A stretch of DNA of 14,067 bases from Baffinella frigidus (GCA_026770585.1 MU647717.1:39490-53556), one strand, 5' to 3'; counted from the first letter of the stretch, positions 6,101 through 9,769 are shown. Notes: generated by a model from the letters alone, not told the origin. Translations and numbers: made by a program.

Positions 6101-8680
6101 ACCCTCATCCCTGAACCCTGAACCCATCCTACACACTCATTACCACCCTAAATTCTAAATTCTACACCCTAAATCCTACACCCTGAACGTAAACCCTGTA
6201 GCCTAAATAAAATAAATAAATACACCCCAAATCAATTAAACAAATAAACCCCAAACCCTGGATGGCAGATGGTAGCGGTGCATTGCAAGGCGGGGCTCGG
6301 GCGCACGGGGACACTCGTGGCACTCTGGTGCCCCCCTGAATCCCGAATCTCGAAACCCGAACCCCGAAACCCGAATCCCGAATCCTTCTCTGTGTACCAG
6401 TGTTCGCCCCAAACACGATTGCGCGCCATCGCAAGGGTAGAATCCACACCGAAGATACCCATCATGACTCAAAATGGGCGCAAGTCGCCCTTTCCGATTT
6501 TCTTGGTTTGTACTTGGGGTCGGCGGTGCATTGCAAGGTGGGACTTGCGGGTGTAGGGTGTAGGGTTCAGGGTGGGACTCGAGCGCACGGGGACGCTCTG
6601 GTGCCACCTGAATCCCGAATTCCGAATCCCGAATTCCAGTTCCTCGTATCAACTAGAGCGGTCTGCAGAGAACAGTACCGCCGAAATTATTCACCAGTGG
6701 TAAACGTGGACGTTTTTGAACCAGCACCGTCAACTTTTACCAGTTTCGCATTATTCCCGCGTACAACTTTTCAGCACACCGCTCTAATCCAGACCAGGGG
6801 CTGTTTTGAAATGTGGTTTTCAGCTGGTTTGTATGATTTGTACTGAGGTTATTTGGGCACGTTCCTGCCCGAAATTCGGGCAGAAACGTCACCACCCACT
6901 GAGCAGCCGCTTATAGGTTATATTCGAAATCCCTTCGAAGTCCGCTTTGTGGAGCACTCAGCAGAGGGGGGTGATACGCACGAACCACTTAGCAGCCACC
7001 GGGGGCTTCACGGATACAGTCCATTTTAACGAGTTGTACTAGAATCCAATCCATTGCCCTGGATTCCAACCGGAATTTCGCCTTGATTTCAAGGCGAAAA
7101 GGAACTGACCGCTGCCAAGTGGCCAACCCGCCTGAAACTACGCCTTTTGCGAAGAAATATGGGGTTAAAATCATCCTTGCAGCCTCGAGTGCTCTAATCC
7201 TCTGCGATTCCCGGCAAACCCAAACCCTAAAACCTAAAACCTAAGACCTAATCTCTGAACCCTAATCCCTGAACCCTCAACACCAAACCCTACACCCTAA
7301 ACCCTAAACCCTAAACCCTAAACCCTAAACCCTAAACCCTAAACCCTGAATCCTAAACCCTAAACCCTAAACCCTAAAACCAGGATCATGTCCAAGTACG
7401 GGTGGGGCGCGCGCGAGGTCCGGAGTCCCCCGTAGCAGTTGACTAATCACAGCTGTTGAGTAATAATTACGGTTGACTAATTTCATCTCGAAACAACCCA
7501 GAATCTGTGCACATAAAAAGGCGTAAGATAGCATCATTGTATGCCTAAAATAGCATATACACCCTTATCGTCGGCGTCGGAAGGCTGAGATAGCGGGACA
7601 GAATCTGTCTTGTTCTGAAATTAAACTGAGTCCCCCGTAGCAGTTGACTTATCCGGGCAGGTTTTGTACCGGAATGGTGACGAATCCACTTAGCAGCCAC
7701 CGGGGGCTTCACGGGAACAGTCCATCAAAAGATTTGTACTAGAATATCCATTGCTATGGATTCCAACGGATTTCCCCCCTGATTTCCGGGGGGGGAGGAA
7801 CTCGGCGCCTGCTAAGTGGTGGGAATTTTTTTTGTACCATGAACAGCTGGAATTAGTCAACAGTCGCGGGGCAAGCGCGCGGTCCGGAGTCTCCCGCACG
7901 ACTGTTGACTAACTGAATCCCGCCGGGTTTTAAATTTAAATTCTCGGACACTGGAAATTACGGCCAGATTTTGTGGGAAGTCCAGTATTGTAGCGTTTTG
8001 TAGGGATAGGCGCCCGCTTTTCGGGCGTCACGTGGCCAAACAAATTACTACACAAACGCTTACAATTGACATTTATTCTGTTCGCATGGATAGCCACGTG
8101 TGCAAACCCAAGCCGAGGTGTCCAGTTTCCGAGTATGTGATTTAAATAGCGGTCGGATGTTGACTTATCACAGCTGTTCCTGGTACAAAACCTGCTCGGA
8201 TTAGTCTCCATCCCGGTATAAATCCTGCCCGGATTAGTCAACTGTTGTGGGCCTTGCGGAGTCCCCCGTACGGCGCGGTTGACTGAAAAGACCGGCTTTG
8301 TTCGCAGCGGGGCGGTGACTAAACCGAGCAGGATTTGCACCAGGTGTCAGGGGTGCCCCAGCCCCTCAACCCTCAACCCCAAACTTCACACAGACGATAG
8401 GGTGGCTGGTTCACACGGACGATAGGGTGGCAGGGTGGCTGCGGATCTCGCGACCGGGAAGCATCAACCCTACGCCCTAACACTGCCTCATGGACCAAAT
8501 CGAGGCTGGGGACAGAGCCATTTCCTGCGGCCACAGCCTCGAACGCGCACCTGTCCCCGCACGAAACGGCGCAGTCACCAGCCTGGATCTGACCCCCGAA
8601 GCCCGAAGCAGACGATAGGGTGGCTGCGGATCTCGCGACCTGGAAGCATCATCGGGCGGCAGCAACACTTCCTCGTCGCT
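151..8680 (+). CDS. cdc14: CDC14-like dual-specificity protein phosphatase, multi-exon gene (partial)
   Basis: Composite gene entry; the exons are listed separately. CDC14 enzymes are Cys-dependent phosphatases that reverse CDK phosphorylation in mitotic exit, cytokinesis or cilium assembly. In order on one strand I see a VVRLN segment (exon A), a GISHHHLEFEDCT segment carrying the presumed general-acid Asp (exon B), PPFEIIEKFFKICEETKG (C), the P-loop HCKAGLGRTGT (D), and WLRISRPGSIIGRQQ (E). This is the order and spacing of the CDC14 catalytic domain, and the RPGS..G.QQ block is specific to CDC14. Exons A, B, C and E are multiples of three, and the junctions A/B, B/C and C/D are all phase 0 with GT..AG signals. 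About 12 residues expected between D and E, the NW..P..F..F.GP region before A, and the rest of the N-terminal domain were not found. The 5' end lies left of the window. The locus may be functional or decaying. Confidence 0.85.
212..392. repeat. Telomere-type CCCTAAA array, grading into variants
   Basis: About seven perfect CCCTAAA heptamers near 216-266, then CCCCAAA, CTCCAAA, CCCTGAA and CTCTCAA variants in the same seven-base rhythm. It lies inside the intron after exon Z, so it is interstitial and not a chromosome end. Confidence 0.9.
425..560. repeat. Dispersed repeat R6, copy 1
   Basis: Shares CCACGCAGG, GGTATTCAAAAGTCA, GAAAA.GGCTCCAAG and CTGGAATACCCTACCC, in order and orientation, with 5539-5675. 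The block GGTATTCAAAAGTCATTTTT is itself duplicated here (452 and 482). GGTATTC near the left and GAATACC near the right form short inverted ends, so it may be a small non-autonomous element. No coding content seen. Confidence 0.75.
605..1127. mobile_element. MITE-like element M2, about 520 bp with arms of about 110 bp
   Basis: The left arm (605-715) and right arm (1025-1127) are near-perfect reverse complements. Shared blocks include TAAGTTGACATG, TACAAATCCGTCAA, GCGGGAAAGAGCC and GTGGGCCCAGATAGACCG. The left arm has a ten-base internal duplication of CATACAAATC. A second inverted-repeat element is nested in the loop (814-982). There is no transposase, so it would be non-autonomous. A partial relative lies at 13505-13753. 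Confidence 0.8.
814..982. mobile_element. Nested hairpin element inside M2
   Basis: CCAGTCCACACAGCGG at the left and CCGCTGTGTGGCTGG at the right are inverted ends, continued inward by AAGGGATTTT and AAAATCCCTT. The centre reads TTCCGTTACC..GGAACCCCCCTA..CCTACCGTAGGGTC. The same arrangement recurs at 13602-13753, and a right-end fragment occurs at 6928-6952. Confidence 0.75.
1105..1228. repeat. Subrepeat unit 1, bounded by outward M2 ends
   Basis: Starts with AGCATGTCAACTTAAGAATA and ends with its inverted counterpart CTTAAGTTGACATG. Between them lie GAGGCAGCGACAGAC, CGCCTCTGACCGGTCGGG and GACGCAGGACGGTTGGGTG. The left boundary is also the right end of M2. It matches 1423-1546 almost base for base. 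Confidence 0.75.
1351..1409. repeat. Subrepeat with GGACGATTCGGGCTACTCGTG
   Basis: The block from AGGACGATTCGGGCTACTCG through CCTCTCGCCCGAGCATGTCA is followed by a second GCCTCTCGCCCGAGCATG about 39 bases later, giving two tandem M2-type ends at 1384 and 1423. Related blocks occur at 1837-1893 and 2141-2175. Confidence 0.7.
1423..1546. repeat. Subrepeat unit 2
   Basis: Near-identical copy of 1105-1228, including both inverted TAAGTTGACATG ends and the CGCCTCTGACC / GACGCAGGACGGTTGGGTG core. It is followed by a GGGTGG junction and a run of 19 G (1553-1571). Confidence 0.75.
1553..1571 (+). repeat. G19 homopolymer
   Basis: Nineteen consecutive G directly after a GGGT, following subrepeat unit 2. 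The comparable position after unit 1 (1230-1243) holds a shorter G-rich tract. Confidence 0.9.
1837..1950. repeat. Subrepeat unit 3 (one-ended)
   Basis: AGGACGTTTCGGGCTACTCG, then TCTCGCCCAAGCATGTCAAC, TTAAGAATAGTCCGAGAGGC and GACCGGTCGGG. This is a third copy of the 1351-1480 arrangement, but the right inverted end is missing. The preceding 1572-1836 holds only scattered pieces of the same family and one CCCTAAA patch (1684-1715). Confidence 0.65.
2020..2200. repeat. Tandem GGACGATTGAACCCTAAATCCTA units plus subrepeat fragment
   Basis: GGACGATTGAACCCTA occurs at about 2018, 2059 and 2113, each followed by CCCTAA-type repeats. The last runs into AGGACGATTCGGGCTACTCG at 2141 and a truncated TCTCGCCCAAG that ends in unrelated GTTCGTCGCGTTCC. 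Confidence 0.65.
2203..2400. repeat. Heptamer block, CCCCAAA type
   Basis: More than a dozen near-perfect CCCCAAA units with a few CTCCAAA and CCCCAAT, then CCCGAAA and CCATAAA units. The seven-base period is kept throughout. Confidence 0.85.
2404..2437 (+). pseudogene. Truncated copy of exon A (first)
   Basis: Preceded by CTAG. Reads IARVGRQDYAL before breaking into AAACCCTGAACCC, so 34 bases of exon A are retained. The break point is the same as in the copy at 2576-2609. Confidence 0.8.
2438..2572. repeat. Heptamer block between exon A copies
   Basis: Mixed CCCTGAA, CCCAAAC, CCCACACCCTAAAA and CCCTAAA units. Confidence 0.8.
2576..2609 (+). pseudogene. Truncated copy of exon A (second)
   Basis: Preceded by CCCTAG. 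Only two of 34 bases differ from the intact exon (DHAF in place of DYAF, and a silent change near the end). It is cut at ATGCGTTCC|AAACCCTG, the same point as the copy at 2404, so the two share a truncated ancestor. CCCTGAA repeats fill the gap to the intact exon. Confidence 0.85.
2680..2799 (+). CDS. cdc14: CDC14 exon A (AVVRLN segment)
   Basis: Acceptor TATATAACAG precedes the exon and GACGCCCAG|GTACCC is the donor. It is 120 bases, 40 codons, phase 0 at both ends. It begins IARADRPDYAFEPSHFVEHF and continues KEEGVGAVVRLNEAEHYDAQ. This matches the start of the CDC14 catalytic domain, where a hydrophobic-P-x(4)-Y/F-x-x-YFK stretch leads into the near-invariant AVVRLN and then YDA. The next residues expected, a Phe followed by a Gly-Ile, are at the start of exon B. 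The upstream intron ends in an AT-rich patch (ATTATTTTGTATATATAACAG), unlike the surrounding heptamers. Two truncated copies lie just upstream. The match to CDC14 is strong and the exon ends are well supported by phase. Confidence 0.88.
2803..3038. repeat. Heptamer blocks: CCATCAA, CCAAGAA, CACCAAA
   Basis: Starts immediately after the exon A donor. It contains runs of CCATCAA (about 2829-2850 and 2899-2960), CCAAGAACCCTCAG units between them, CCCTGAA, then five CACCAAA units (2997-3031). All are seven bases long and each variant is locally uniform. Confidence 0.9.
3041..3053 (+). pseudogene. Possible scrap of exon A 3' end
   Basis: CGGAGCATTACGA matches 13 bases of the AEHYD codons near the end of exon A and is set directly against a CCCTAAA repeat. 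It is short, so the assignment is tentative. Confidence 0.35.
3062..3450. repeat. G-rich heptamer/octamer block with G19 run
   Basis: The repeat orientation flips here to the G-rich strand: GGGTGCA, GGGTACA, then alternating GGTGTAGG and GGTGTAGGG units (3320-3390), ending with GGGTTTAGG. A G19 run sits at 3086-3104 and T9G9 at 3155-3176. No coding signal seen. Confidence 0.8.
3454..3530. repeat. Direct repeat, copy a
   Basis: GGTTCGTAGTCCACC, then GGGTGTGCCGGACGGTATTG and CGCGAACCACCCAG. It matches 3647-3721 in the same order and orientation. A shorter relative (GGGTGCGCGAACCAGCTAGG) is at 3413. It is followed by GATTTGTAGTTCCGAATCC, which weakly recalls the start of exon B. Confidence 0.65.
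3647..3721. repeat. Direct repeat, copy b
   Basis: Second copy of the 3454-3530 block (CGTAGTCCACC..GTGTGCGGGGCGGTGTTG..GCGAACCACCCAG), 193 bases downstream. GTGC.CTGCCCACCT at 3749 and GTGCGGTGCCCACCTGTGCC at 3610 show that the repeat unit extends further. The rest of 3727-3857 has no recognised content. Confidence 0.65.
3858..4003. repeat. Heptamer block, CCCTGAA then CCCCAAA
   Basis: About nine consecutive CCCTGAA units (3897-3959) switch to CTCCAAA and CCCCAAA and abut the exon B acceptor. Confidence 0.9.
4008..4061 (+). CDS. cdc14: CDC14 exon B (general-acid loop)
   Basis: Acceptor AACCGCAG and donor TGCACG|GTATAC bound 54 bases, 18 codons, phase 0/0: DFVRHGISHHHLEFEDCT. It fits the CDC14 stretch F..aGi.H..L.F.Dg..P, which follows the YDA that ends exon A. 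The Asp at position 16 (EDC) is in the place of the WPD-loop general acid of the family. The spliced product continues directly into VPPFEII of exon C. A second, slightly different version of this exon lies 142 bases downstream at 4204-4248. Joining A to B to C keeps one frame. Confidence 0.85.
4204..4248 (+). CDS. cdc14: Second version of exon B (alternative or relic exon)
   Basis: Reads WYGIAHQHLEFEDCS, with the presumed catalytic Asp kept, and ends at TGCTCG|GTACGG, a usable donor in the same phase as exon B. The 5' part differs from exon B. A possible acceptor is GGTTGGTAG at 4203, which gives 45 bases, again a multiple of three. It could be a mutually exclusive alternative to exon B or a decaying duplicate. 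The two frames are compatible with exon C either way, and the changes (S to A, H to Q, T to S) are conservative. Confidence 0.5.
4296..4413. mobile_element. Short hairpin element (about 118 bp)
   Basis: Inverted arms at 4296-4324 and 4381-4413 share GAGGAT, ACTTATTTGGACG and GACT with a 60-base AT-rich loop. It lies in the B-C intron. An open frame runs through it and the minisatellite behind it, but the repeat origin explains that frame. Confidence 0.7.
4432..4835. repeat. GC-rich minisatellite, about 20-bp unit
   Basis: Roughly eighteen imperfect units on the pattern GGACGGATAGGCCCGCCTC, with two units partly converted to TTTCCGGGCCTTTCCGGGCC. A single unit also occurs earlier, at 4250-4275 right after the B' donor. 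The same unit occurs in reverse complement at 10947-11505. Units of 18, 20 and 21 bases mix, so any reading frame through it is incidental. Confidence 0.9.
4836..5055. repeat. Intron sequence and CCCCAAA heptamers before exon C
   Basis: 4836-4950 has no recognisable content. 4951-5050 holds CCCCAAA, CCCCAAC and CCCTAACC units, ending in TTGACCCAACCAG, the exon C acceptor. Confidence 0.75.
5056..5112 (+). CDS. cdc14: CDC14 exon C (helix before the P-loop)
   Basis: Acceptor ACCCAACCAG and donor AAGGGG|GTAAGC enclose 57 bases, 19 codons, phase 0/0: VPPFEIIEKFFKICEETKG. In CDC14 the stretch P(S/P)..Iv..Fl.iCe...G links the general-acid loop to the P-loop, and here every key position is present. 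It splices in frame from exon B (..EDCT) and into exon D (MVAVHCKAG..). No truncated copy of this exon was seen, in contrast to its neighbours. Confidence 0.88.
5176..5260. mobile_element. Short hairpin MITE M5, copy 1 (85 bp)
   Basis: Left arm CTGGCAACGAAAATTACTAC and right arm GGTAAAATTTCGTTGCCAG are inverted, with extra paired TTTT/GAAA outside. The loop holds GATGCGTTACTATTACTAGTAAG. A second copy is at 10511-10590, with partial copies at 10833-10880 and near 8035-8060. Confidence 0.85.
5313..5343. other. Perfect 14-bp hairpin
   Basis: GGGTGCGGGACTAG, loop GGG, CTAGTCCCGCACCC. The preceding GACTAGGGACTAGCC looks like a degenerate earlier copy. CCGAAACC flanks both sides as a direct repeat. 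It lies within the C-D intron. Confidence 0.85.
5539..5675. repeat. Dispersed repeat R6, copy 2
   Basis: Same order of blocks as 425-560: CCACGCAGGATTGGAGGGG, AAAAGTCATTTTT, GGTATTCAAAAGTCA, TGGCTCCAAG, CCTGGAATACCCTACCC and AAGAGCCTGGCG. It is enclosed by AATACCCTTCATG (5456) and CGTGAAGGGTATT (5723), inverted 12-13-base ends, so it may sit inside a larger element of about 290 bp. Confidence 0.75.
5793..5838. other. Hairpin with two-part stem
   Basis: AATTTGT / ACAAATT outside and GCCAAAGTGCCC / GGGCAGTTTGGC inside (one mismatch), loop ATC. No function assigned. Confidence 0.75.
5975..6049. repeat. 41-bp tandem duplication before the first P-loop exon copy
   Basis: AGTTCCTGCTCTAAATGTGT and AGTTCTTGCTCTAAATGTGT, each followed by TTGATGGTACTA. 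The second repeat runs straight into TATATGCAG, the acceptor of the copy at 6055. The sequence is T-rich and resembles the end of an intron. Confidence 0.8.
6055..6095 (+). pseudogene. Catalytically dead copy of exon D (Cys to Tyr)
   Basis: After ATATGCAG it reads MVAVHYKAGLGRT and then breaks into ACAAAAACCCTCATCCCTGAA heptamer sequence. 39 bases match exon D with three changes. TGC to TAC replaces the catalytic Cys with Tyr, so even if spliced in, this copy could not form the phosphocysteine intermediate. Loss of the sequence after RT removes the rest of the P-loop helix. Confidence 0.85.
6104..6260. repeat. Heptamers and AT-rich AAATAAATA patch before exon D
   Basis: CCCTGAA and CCTACAC units, with an AATAAAATAAATAAATACACC patch near 6207-6245. 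Confidence 0.75.
6269..6327 (+). CDS. cdc14: CDC14 exon D (catalytic P-loop)
   Basis: Acceptor GGATGGCAG, then MVAVHCKAGLGRTGTLVAL, and W. HCKAGLGRTG is the HCx5R active-site loop: Cys at residue 6 is the nucleophile, Arg at residue 12 binds phosphate, and the exact AVHCKAGLGRTGTL wording is that of CDC14. It follows exon C in phase 0. The 3' end is uncertain. Donor GTGCCC at 6328 splits the Trp codon (phase 2), while GTGGCA at 6317 would end the exon after GTL in phase 0. Extension through VALW fits the family better. The piece that should follow (roughly ..MKh....A.EA) was not found. Two defective copies flank it at 6055 and 6523. Confidence 0.88.
6335..6395. repeat. CCCGAAT/CCCGAAA repeats after exon D
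   Basis: CCTGAATCCCGAATC repeated in seven-base steps. The same CCTGAATCCCGAATTCC follows the third copy of the exon at 6608-6640, so the copy event included adjoining intron. Confidence 0.75.
6523..6604 (+). pseudogene. Copy of exon D split by a telomere-like insertion
   Basis: Starts AVHCKVGL at 6523, is interrupted at 6546-6570 by 25 bases of GGGTGTA/GGGTTCA repeats, and resumes with the RTGTL coding segment at 6571-6604. The junctions carry the 9-base direct repeat GGTGGGACT (6537-6545 and 6571-6579). Ten bases matching ACTCGTGGCA of exon D are also missing. The Cys is kept, but the frame is broken. Confidence 0.85.
6605..6850. other. Unassigned intron stretch
   Basis: No clear repeat, hairpin or family match, apart from the CCGAATTCC repeats at its start. 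A weak candidate exon lies at 6669-6698 (after GTCTGCAG, before GTG|GTAAAC), but no reading fits both neighbours. Confidence 0.4.
6859..6889. other. Hairpin ACGTT-CTGCCCGAA
   Basis: ACGTTCCTGCCCGAA pairs with TTCGGGCAGAAACGT: a 15-base stem with one mismatch and a single-base centre. A related GGGCACGAAATGCCC sits inside the M2 relative at 13630, so this may be a remnant of that family. A right-end fragment (CCCTTCGAAGTCCGC) is at 6930. Confidence 0.75.
6985..7122. mobile_element. Element M4, copy 1 (138 bp)
   Basis: Ends CCACTTAGCAG and CTGCCAAGTGG are inverted. Body GCCACCGGGGGCTTCACGG, ACAGTCCAT, TTGTACTAGAAT and TGGATTCCAAC are shared with 7686-7819. Inner hairpins ATCCATTGCCCTGGAT and TTCGCCTTGATTTCAAGGCGAA are present. 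Confidence 0.85.
7210..7380. repeat. CCCTAAA heptamer array
   Basis: CCTAAAA, CCCTGAA and CCCTACA variants lead into more than ten perfect or near-perfect CCCTAAA units (7282-7375). Confidence 0.9.
7424..7891. mobile_element. Inverted-repeat element M3
   Basis: The left end GTCCGGAGTCCCCCGTAGCA with GTTGACTAATCACAGCTGTT is inverted relative to AACAGCTGGAATTAGTCAAC and the GCGCGCGGTCCGG at 7848-7888. A second copy of the left end (GAGTCCCCCGTAGCAGTTGA) lies at 7629, and M4 copy 2 sits inside. This suggests nested insertion of related elements. No coding content seen. Confidence 0.65.
7686..7819. mobile_element. Element M4, copy 2 (134 bp)
   Basis: Perfect inverted ends CCACTTAGCAG and CTGCTAAGTGG. 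The body matches 6985-7122. Its inner hairpin (TTTCCCCCCTGATTTCCGGG) has different bases from copy 1 but still pairs, as does ATCCATTGCTATGGAT, so the fold is kept while the sequence changed. Confidence 0.85.
7895..8345. mobile_element. Cluster of M3-type ends
   Basis: The terminal motif TTGACTAATCCGGGCAGG with TTTTGTACCAGG occurs in both orientations: + at 7641-7672 (in the previous element) and 8310-8343, and - at 8172-8200 and 8206-8236. GGAGTCCCCCGTACGGCGCG with GTTGACTG recurs at 8257. A 13-base inverted pair (AGCGTTTTGTAG / CTACACAAACGCT, 7992 and 8049) and the perfect hairpin CGCCCG-CTTTT-CGGGCG (8011-8027) lie in the middle. Confidence 0.6.
8394..8409 (+). pseudogene. Very short copy of exon E start
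   Basis: After TTCACACAG it reads TIGWL and then breaks off into GTTCACACGG. It carries the first 15-16 bases of exon E, starting exactly at the AG. Confidence 0.6.
8419..8465 (+). pseudogene. Truncated copy of exon E
   Basis: After TTCACACGG comes ACGATAGGGTGG, an eight-base duplication (CAGGGTGG), then the coding for LRISRPGSI, ending at GCATC|AACCCTACGCCCTAA, a heptamer-like junction. The AG of the acceptor is GG here and the insertion shifts the frame, so it is not usable as an exon. Confidence 0.8.
8466..8611. other. Intron stretch between exon E copies
   Basis: No repeat or hairpin stands out. The frame of exon E stays open upstream through this stretch to 8435, so read-through from the left (..SPKQ before TIGW) is possible, but the truncated copies all begin at the AG, which favours a splice site there. 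Confidence 0.4.
8612..8680 (+). CDS. cdc14: CDC14 exon E (RPGS..G.QQ signature)
   Basis: Acceptor CCCGAAGCAG, then TIGWLRISRPGSIIGRQQ followed by HFLVA. The W.RI.RPGS.IG.QQ.fL block is the clearest CDC14-specific signature; its Gln pair is the equivalent of the PTP Q-loop that positions water for hydrolysis. The usual Pro before QQ is Arg here. Three possible donors follow: GTCGCT at 8675, GTAGAG at 8681 (chosen as the best match to GTRAG; gives 69 bases, phase 0/0), or GTCGCT at 8687. Two truncated copies precede it at 8394 and 8419. Confidence 0.85.
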
Positions 8681-8696
8681 GTAGAGGTCGCTATTC

Positions 8697-8835
8697 CCAA
8701 ACCCTAAACACTAAATACTACACCCTACACCCTACACCCTACACCCTACACCCCACACCCCACACCCCACACCCCACACCCCACACCCTACACCCACACC
8801 CTAATCCCGAACTTCCGCTGACCCCTCAACCCTCC
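8697..8835. repeat. Heptamer block, CCCTACA then CCCCACA
   Basis: Starts CCCTAAACACTAAATACTA, then about five CCCTACA units, six CCCCACA units and scattered CCCTAAT. The variants occupy separate runs. Confidence 0.9.
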
Positions 8836-9060
8836 GCCCGCGCGCGCAGCTAGTGTTGAGCTCTTCACTAGCTCTGTCGCTCCTGAACCCTGACCCCCTC
8901 CCCCCACCCGCACTTCCTGGGGGCAGTAAACCCTAATCCATTATCCCTAAACCCTAATCCCTGACCTGGACCCTAATCCCTGAAACCTGAAACCTGAACA
9001 CTTACCCTTTGTACAGGTCCTACACCCTAAACCCTAAACCCCAAACCCTAAACCCCAATG
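8836..9060. repeat. CCCTAAT/CCCTGAA heptamers
   Basis: 8836-8883 is a non-repetitive patch (GCGCGCGCAGCTAGTGTTGA). The remainder is CCCTGAA, CCCTAATC, CCTGAAA and CCCTAAA units. Confidence 0.75.
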
Positions 9061-9267
9061 GCGGGGGGGAGGGGGGGTTAAGACGTGAGAAAGCGTTCAC
9101 AATGAAACAAATTGAGAGAAAAAATATTGGCCCGCATGAGACTGCGCCTTACTCGGGACTTGGGGAAGCAGGCCTAAACCCCAAACCCCAAACCAGAAAC
9201 CAGGAACCTTAGACCAGCAACCCCAAACCCCAAACCCAAACTCGAAACCCAAACCCCCAAAATCGGG
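9061..9267. other. Open patch and heptamers
   Basis: 9090-9174 is a non-repetitive patch with an open frame (EKAFTMKQIERKNIGPHE). I do not recognise it, and it lacks clear splice sites. From 9175 on, CCCCAAA, AGAAACC and CCCAAAC repeats. Confidence 0.45.
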
Positions 9268-9312
9268 GGCGGCGGGGGGCGGGCTGGACGGGTTCCGGGC
9301 AGCATTTGAGGC
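9268..9312 (+). pseudogene. Truncated copy of exon F (first)
   Basis: GGCGGCGGGGGGCGGGCTGG through CAGCATTTGAGGC matches 9640-9684 and then continues into CCGCGTGAAAC, a tail shared with 9434-9446 and 9396-9408. The start abuts heptamers (CCCCCAAAATCGG). Confidence 0.75.
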
Positions 9313-9422
9313 CCGCGTGAAACTAAACCCCAAACCCCAAACCCCAAACCTCAAACCCCAAACCCCAAAGACAAAAGCCGAAAGCAAGAGGCGACCCGCG
9401 TGAAACGAAACCAACCGAAACC

Positions 9423-9446
9423 CAGCATTTGAGGCTCGCGTGAAAC
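9423..9446 (+). pseudogene. Short copy of exon F core (second)
   Basis: CAGCATTTGAGGC then TCGCGTGAAAC, with the same tail as the first copy. CCCGCGTGAAACGAAACC at 9396 is the tail alone. Confidence 0.6.
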
Positions 9447-9475
9447 GAAACCCTTGACCGTAACCCTGGAAACAG

Positions 9476-9519
9476 GAGGAGGCGGCGGGGGGCGCGCCGG
9501 ACGGGGTCCGGGCAGCATT
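9476..9519 (+). pseudogene. Truncated copy of exon F (third)
   Basis: After AAACAG: GAGGAGGCGGCGGGGGGCGC and on to CCGGGCAGCATT, where it breaks into CTCCCAAGCCC. It starts at the same AG-bounded position as the intact copy. Confidence 0.75.
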
Positions 9520-9533
9520 CTCCCAAGCCCTGA

Positions 9534-9616
9534 ATCGTGTATACGTATGTTACTGTACGTATATTCCCGATATACGACGTACACCAATATACGACATGCC
9601 ACTGACGTACGTAAAC
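9534..9616. repeat. TACGTA-rich minisatellite, cluster 1
   Basis: GTATACGTATGTTACTGTAC, GATATACGACGTAC, AATATACGACATGCCACTGACG. The repeats are rich in palindromic TACGTA and GTATAC. A longer cluster lies at 11024-11110 and a trace at 13220. Confidence 0.75.
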
Positions 9617-9633
9617 CGTAAAACTGGGAGCAG

Positions 9634-9726
9634 GAGGAGGCGGCGGGGGGCGGGCCGGACGGGTTCCGGGCAGCATTTGAGGCGCTGAGCGTGTCGGGCA
9701 GCGACACTTCCGCCGCTGCGTCCCAG
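9634..9726 (+). CDS. Putative exon F, product unknown (possible CDC14 tail)
   Basis: Acceptor CTGGGAGCAG and donor GCGTCCCAG|GTGTGC enclose 93 bases, 31 codons, phase 0/0: EEAAGGGPDGFRAAFEALSV then SGSDTSAAASQ. Open across its length, and it starts in the phase left by exon E, so it could be the next exon of the same gene, in the variable C-terminal tail. I recognise no domain: it is low-complexity Gly/Ala/Ser around a short FRAAFEALSV helix-like stretch. The best support for it being an exon is its set of truncated copies (9268, 9423, 9476, 9921, 10155, 10242, 10351), the same pattern seen with the certain exons. It could instead be a GC-rich repeat. Confidence 0.45.
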
Positions 9727-9769
9727 GTGTGCACCCTTCTCCTTCTTGTGTGTGCTCTTCTTCTTTTAG
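9727..9769 (+). other. Candidate 43-bp intron
   Basis: GTGTGCACCC at the start, then a long CT tract (TTCTCCTTCTTGTGTGTGCT, CTTCTTCTTTTAG) ending in TTTTAG. It would be the only short, pyrimidine-rich intron type in the window together with 9799-9861, and very unlike the heptamer introns upstream. Confidence 0.4.

Noticed and set aside
6236-6652. 138-codon open frame on the - strand
   Set aside because: It is antisense to the active-site exon and its copy, which have a clear family match on the + strand.
8011-8027. Bacterial-type terminator hairpin CGCCCG-CTTTT-CGGGCG
   Set aside because: There is no T tract after the stem and no bacterial gene nearby. It lies inside an inverted-repeat cluster.
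9090-9174. EKAFTMKQIERKNIGPHE as an exon
   Set aside because: No clear acceptor or donor, no copies, and no recognised family.
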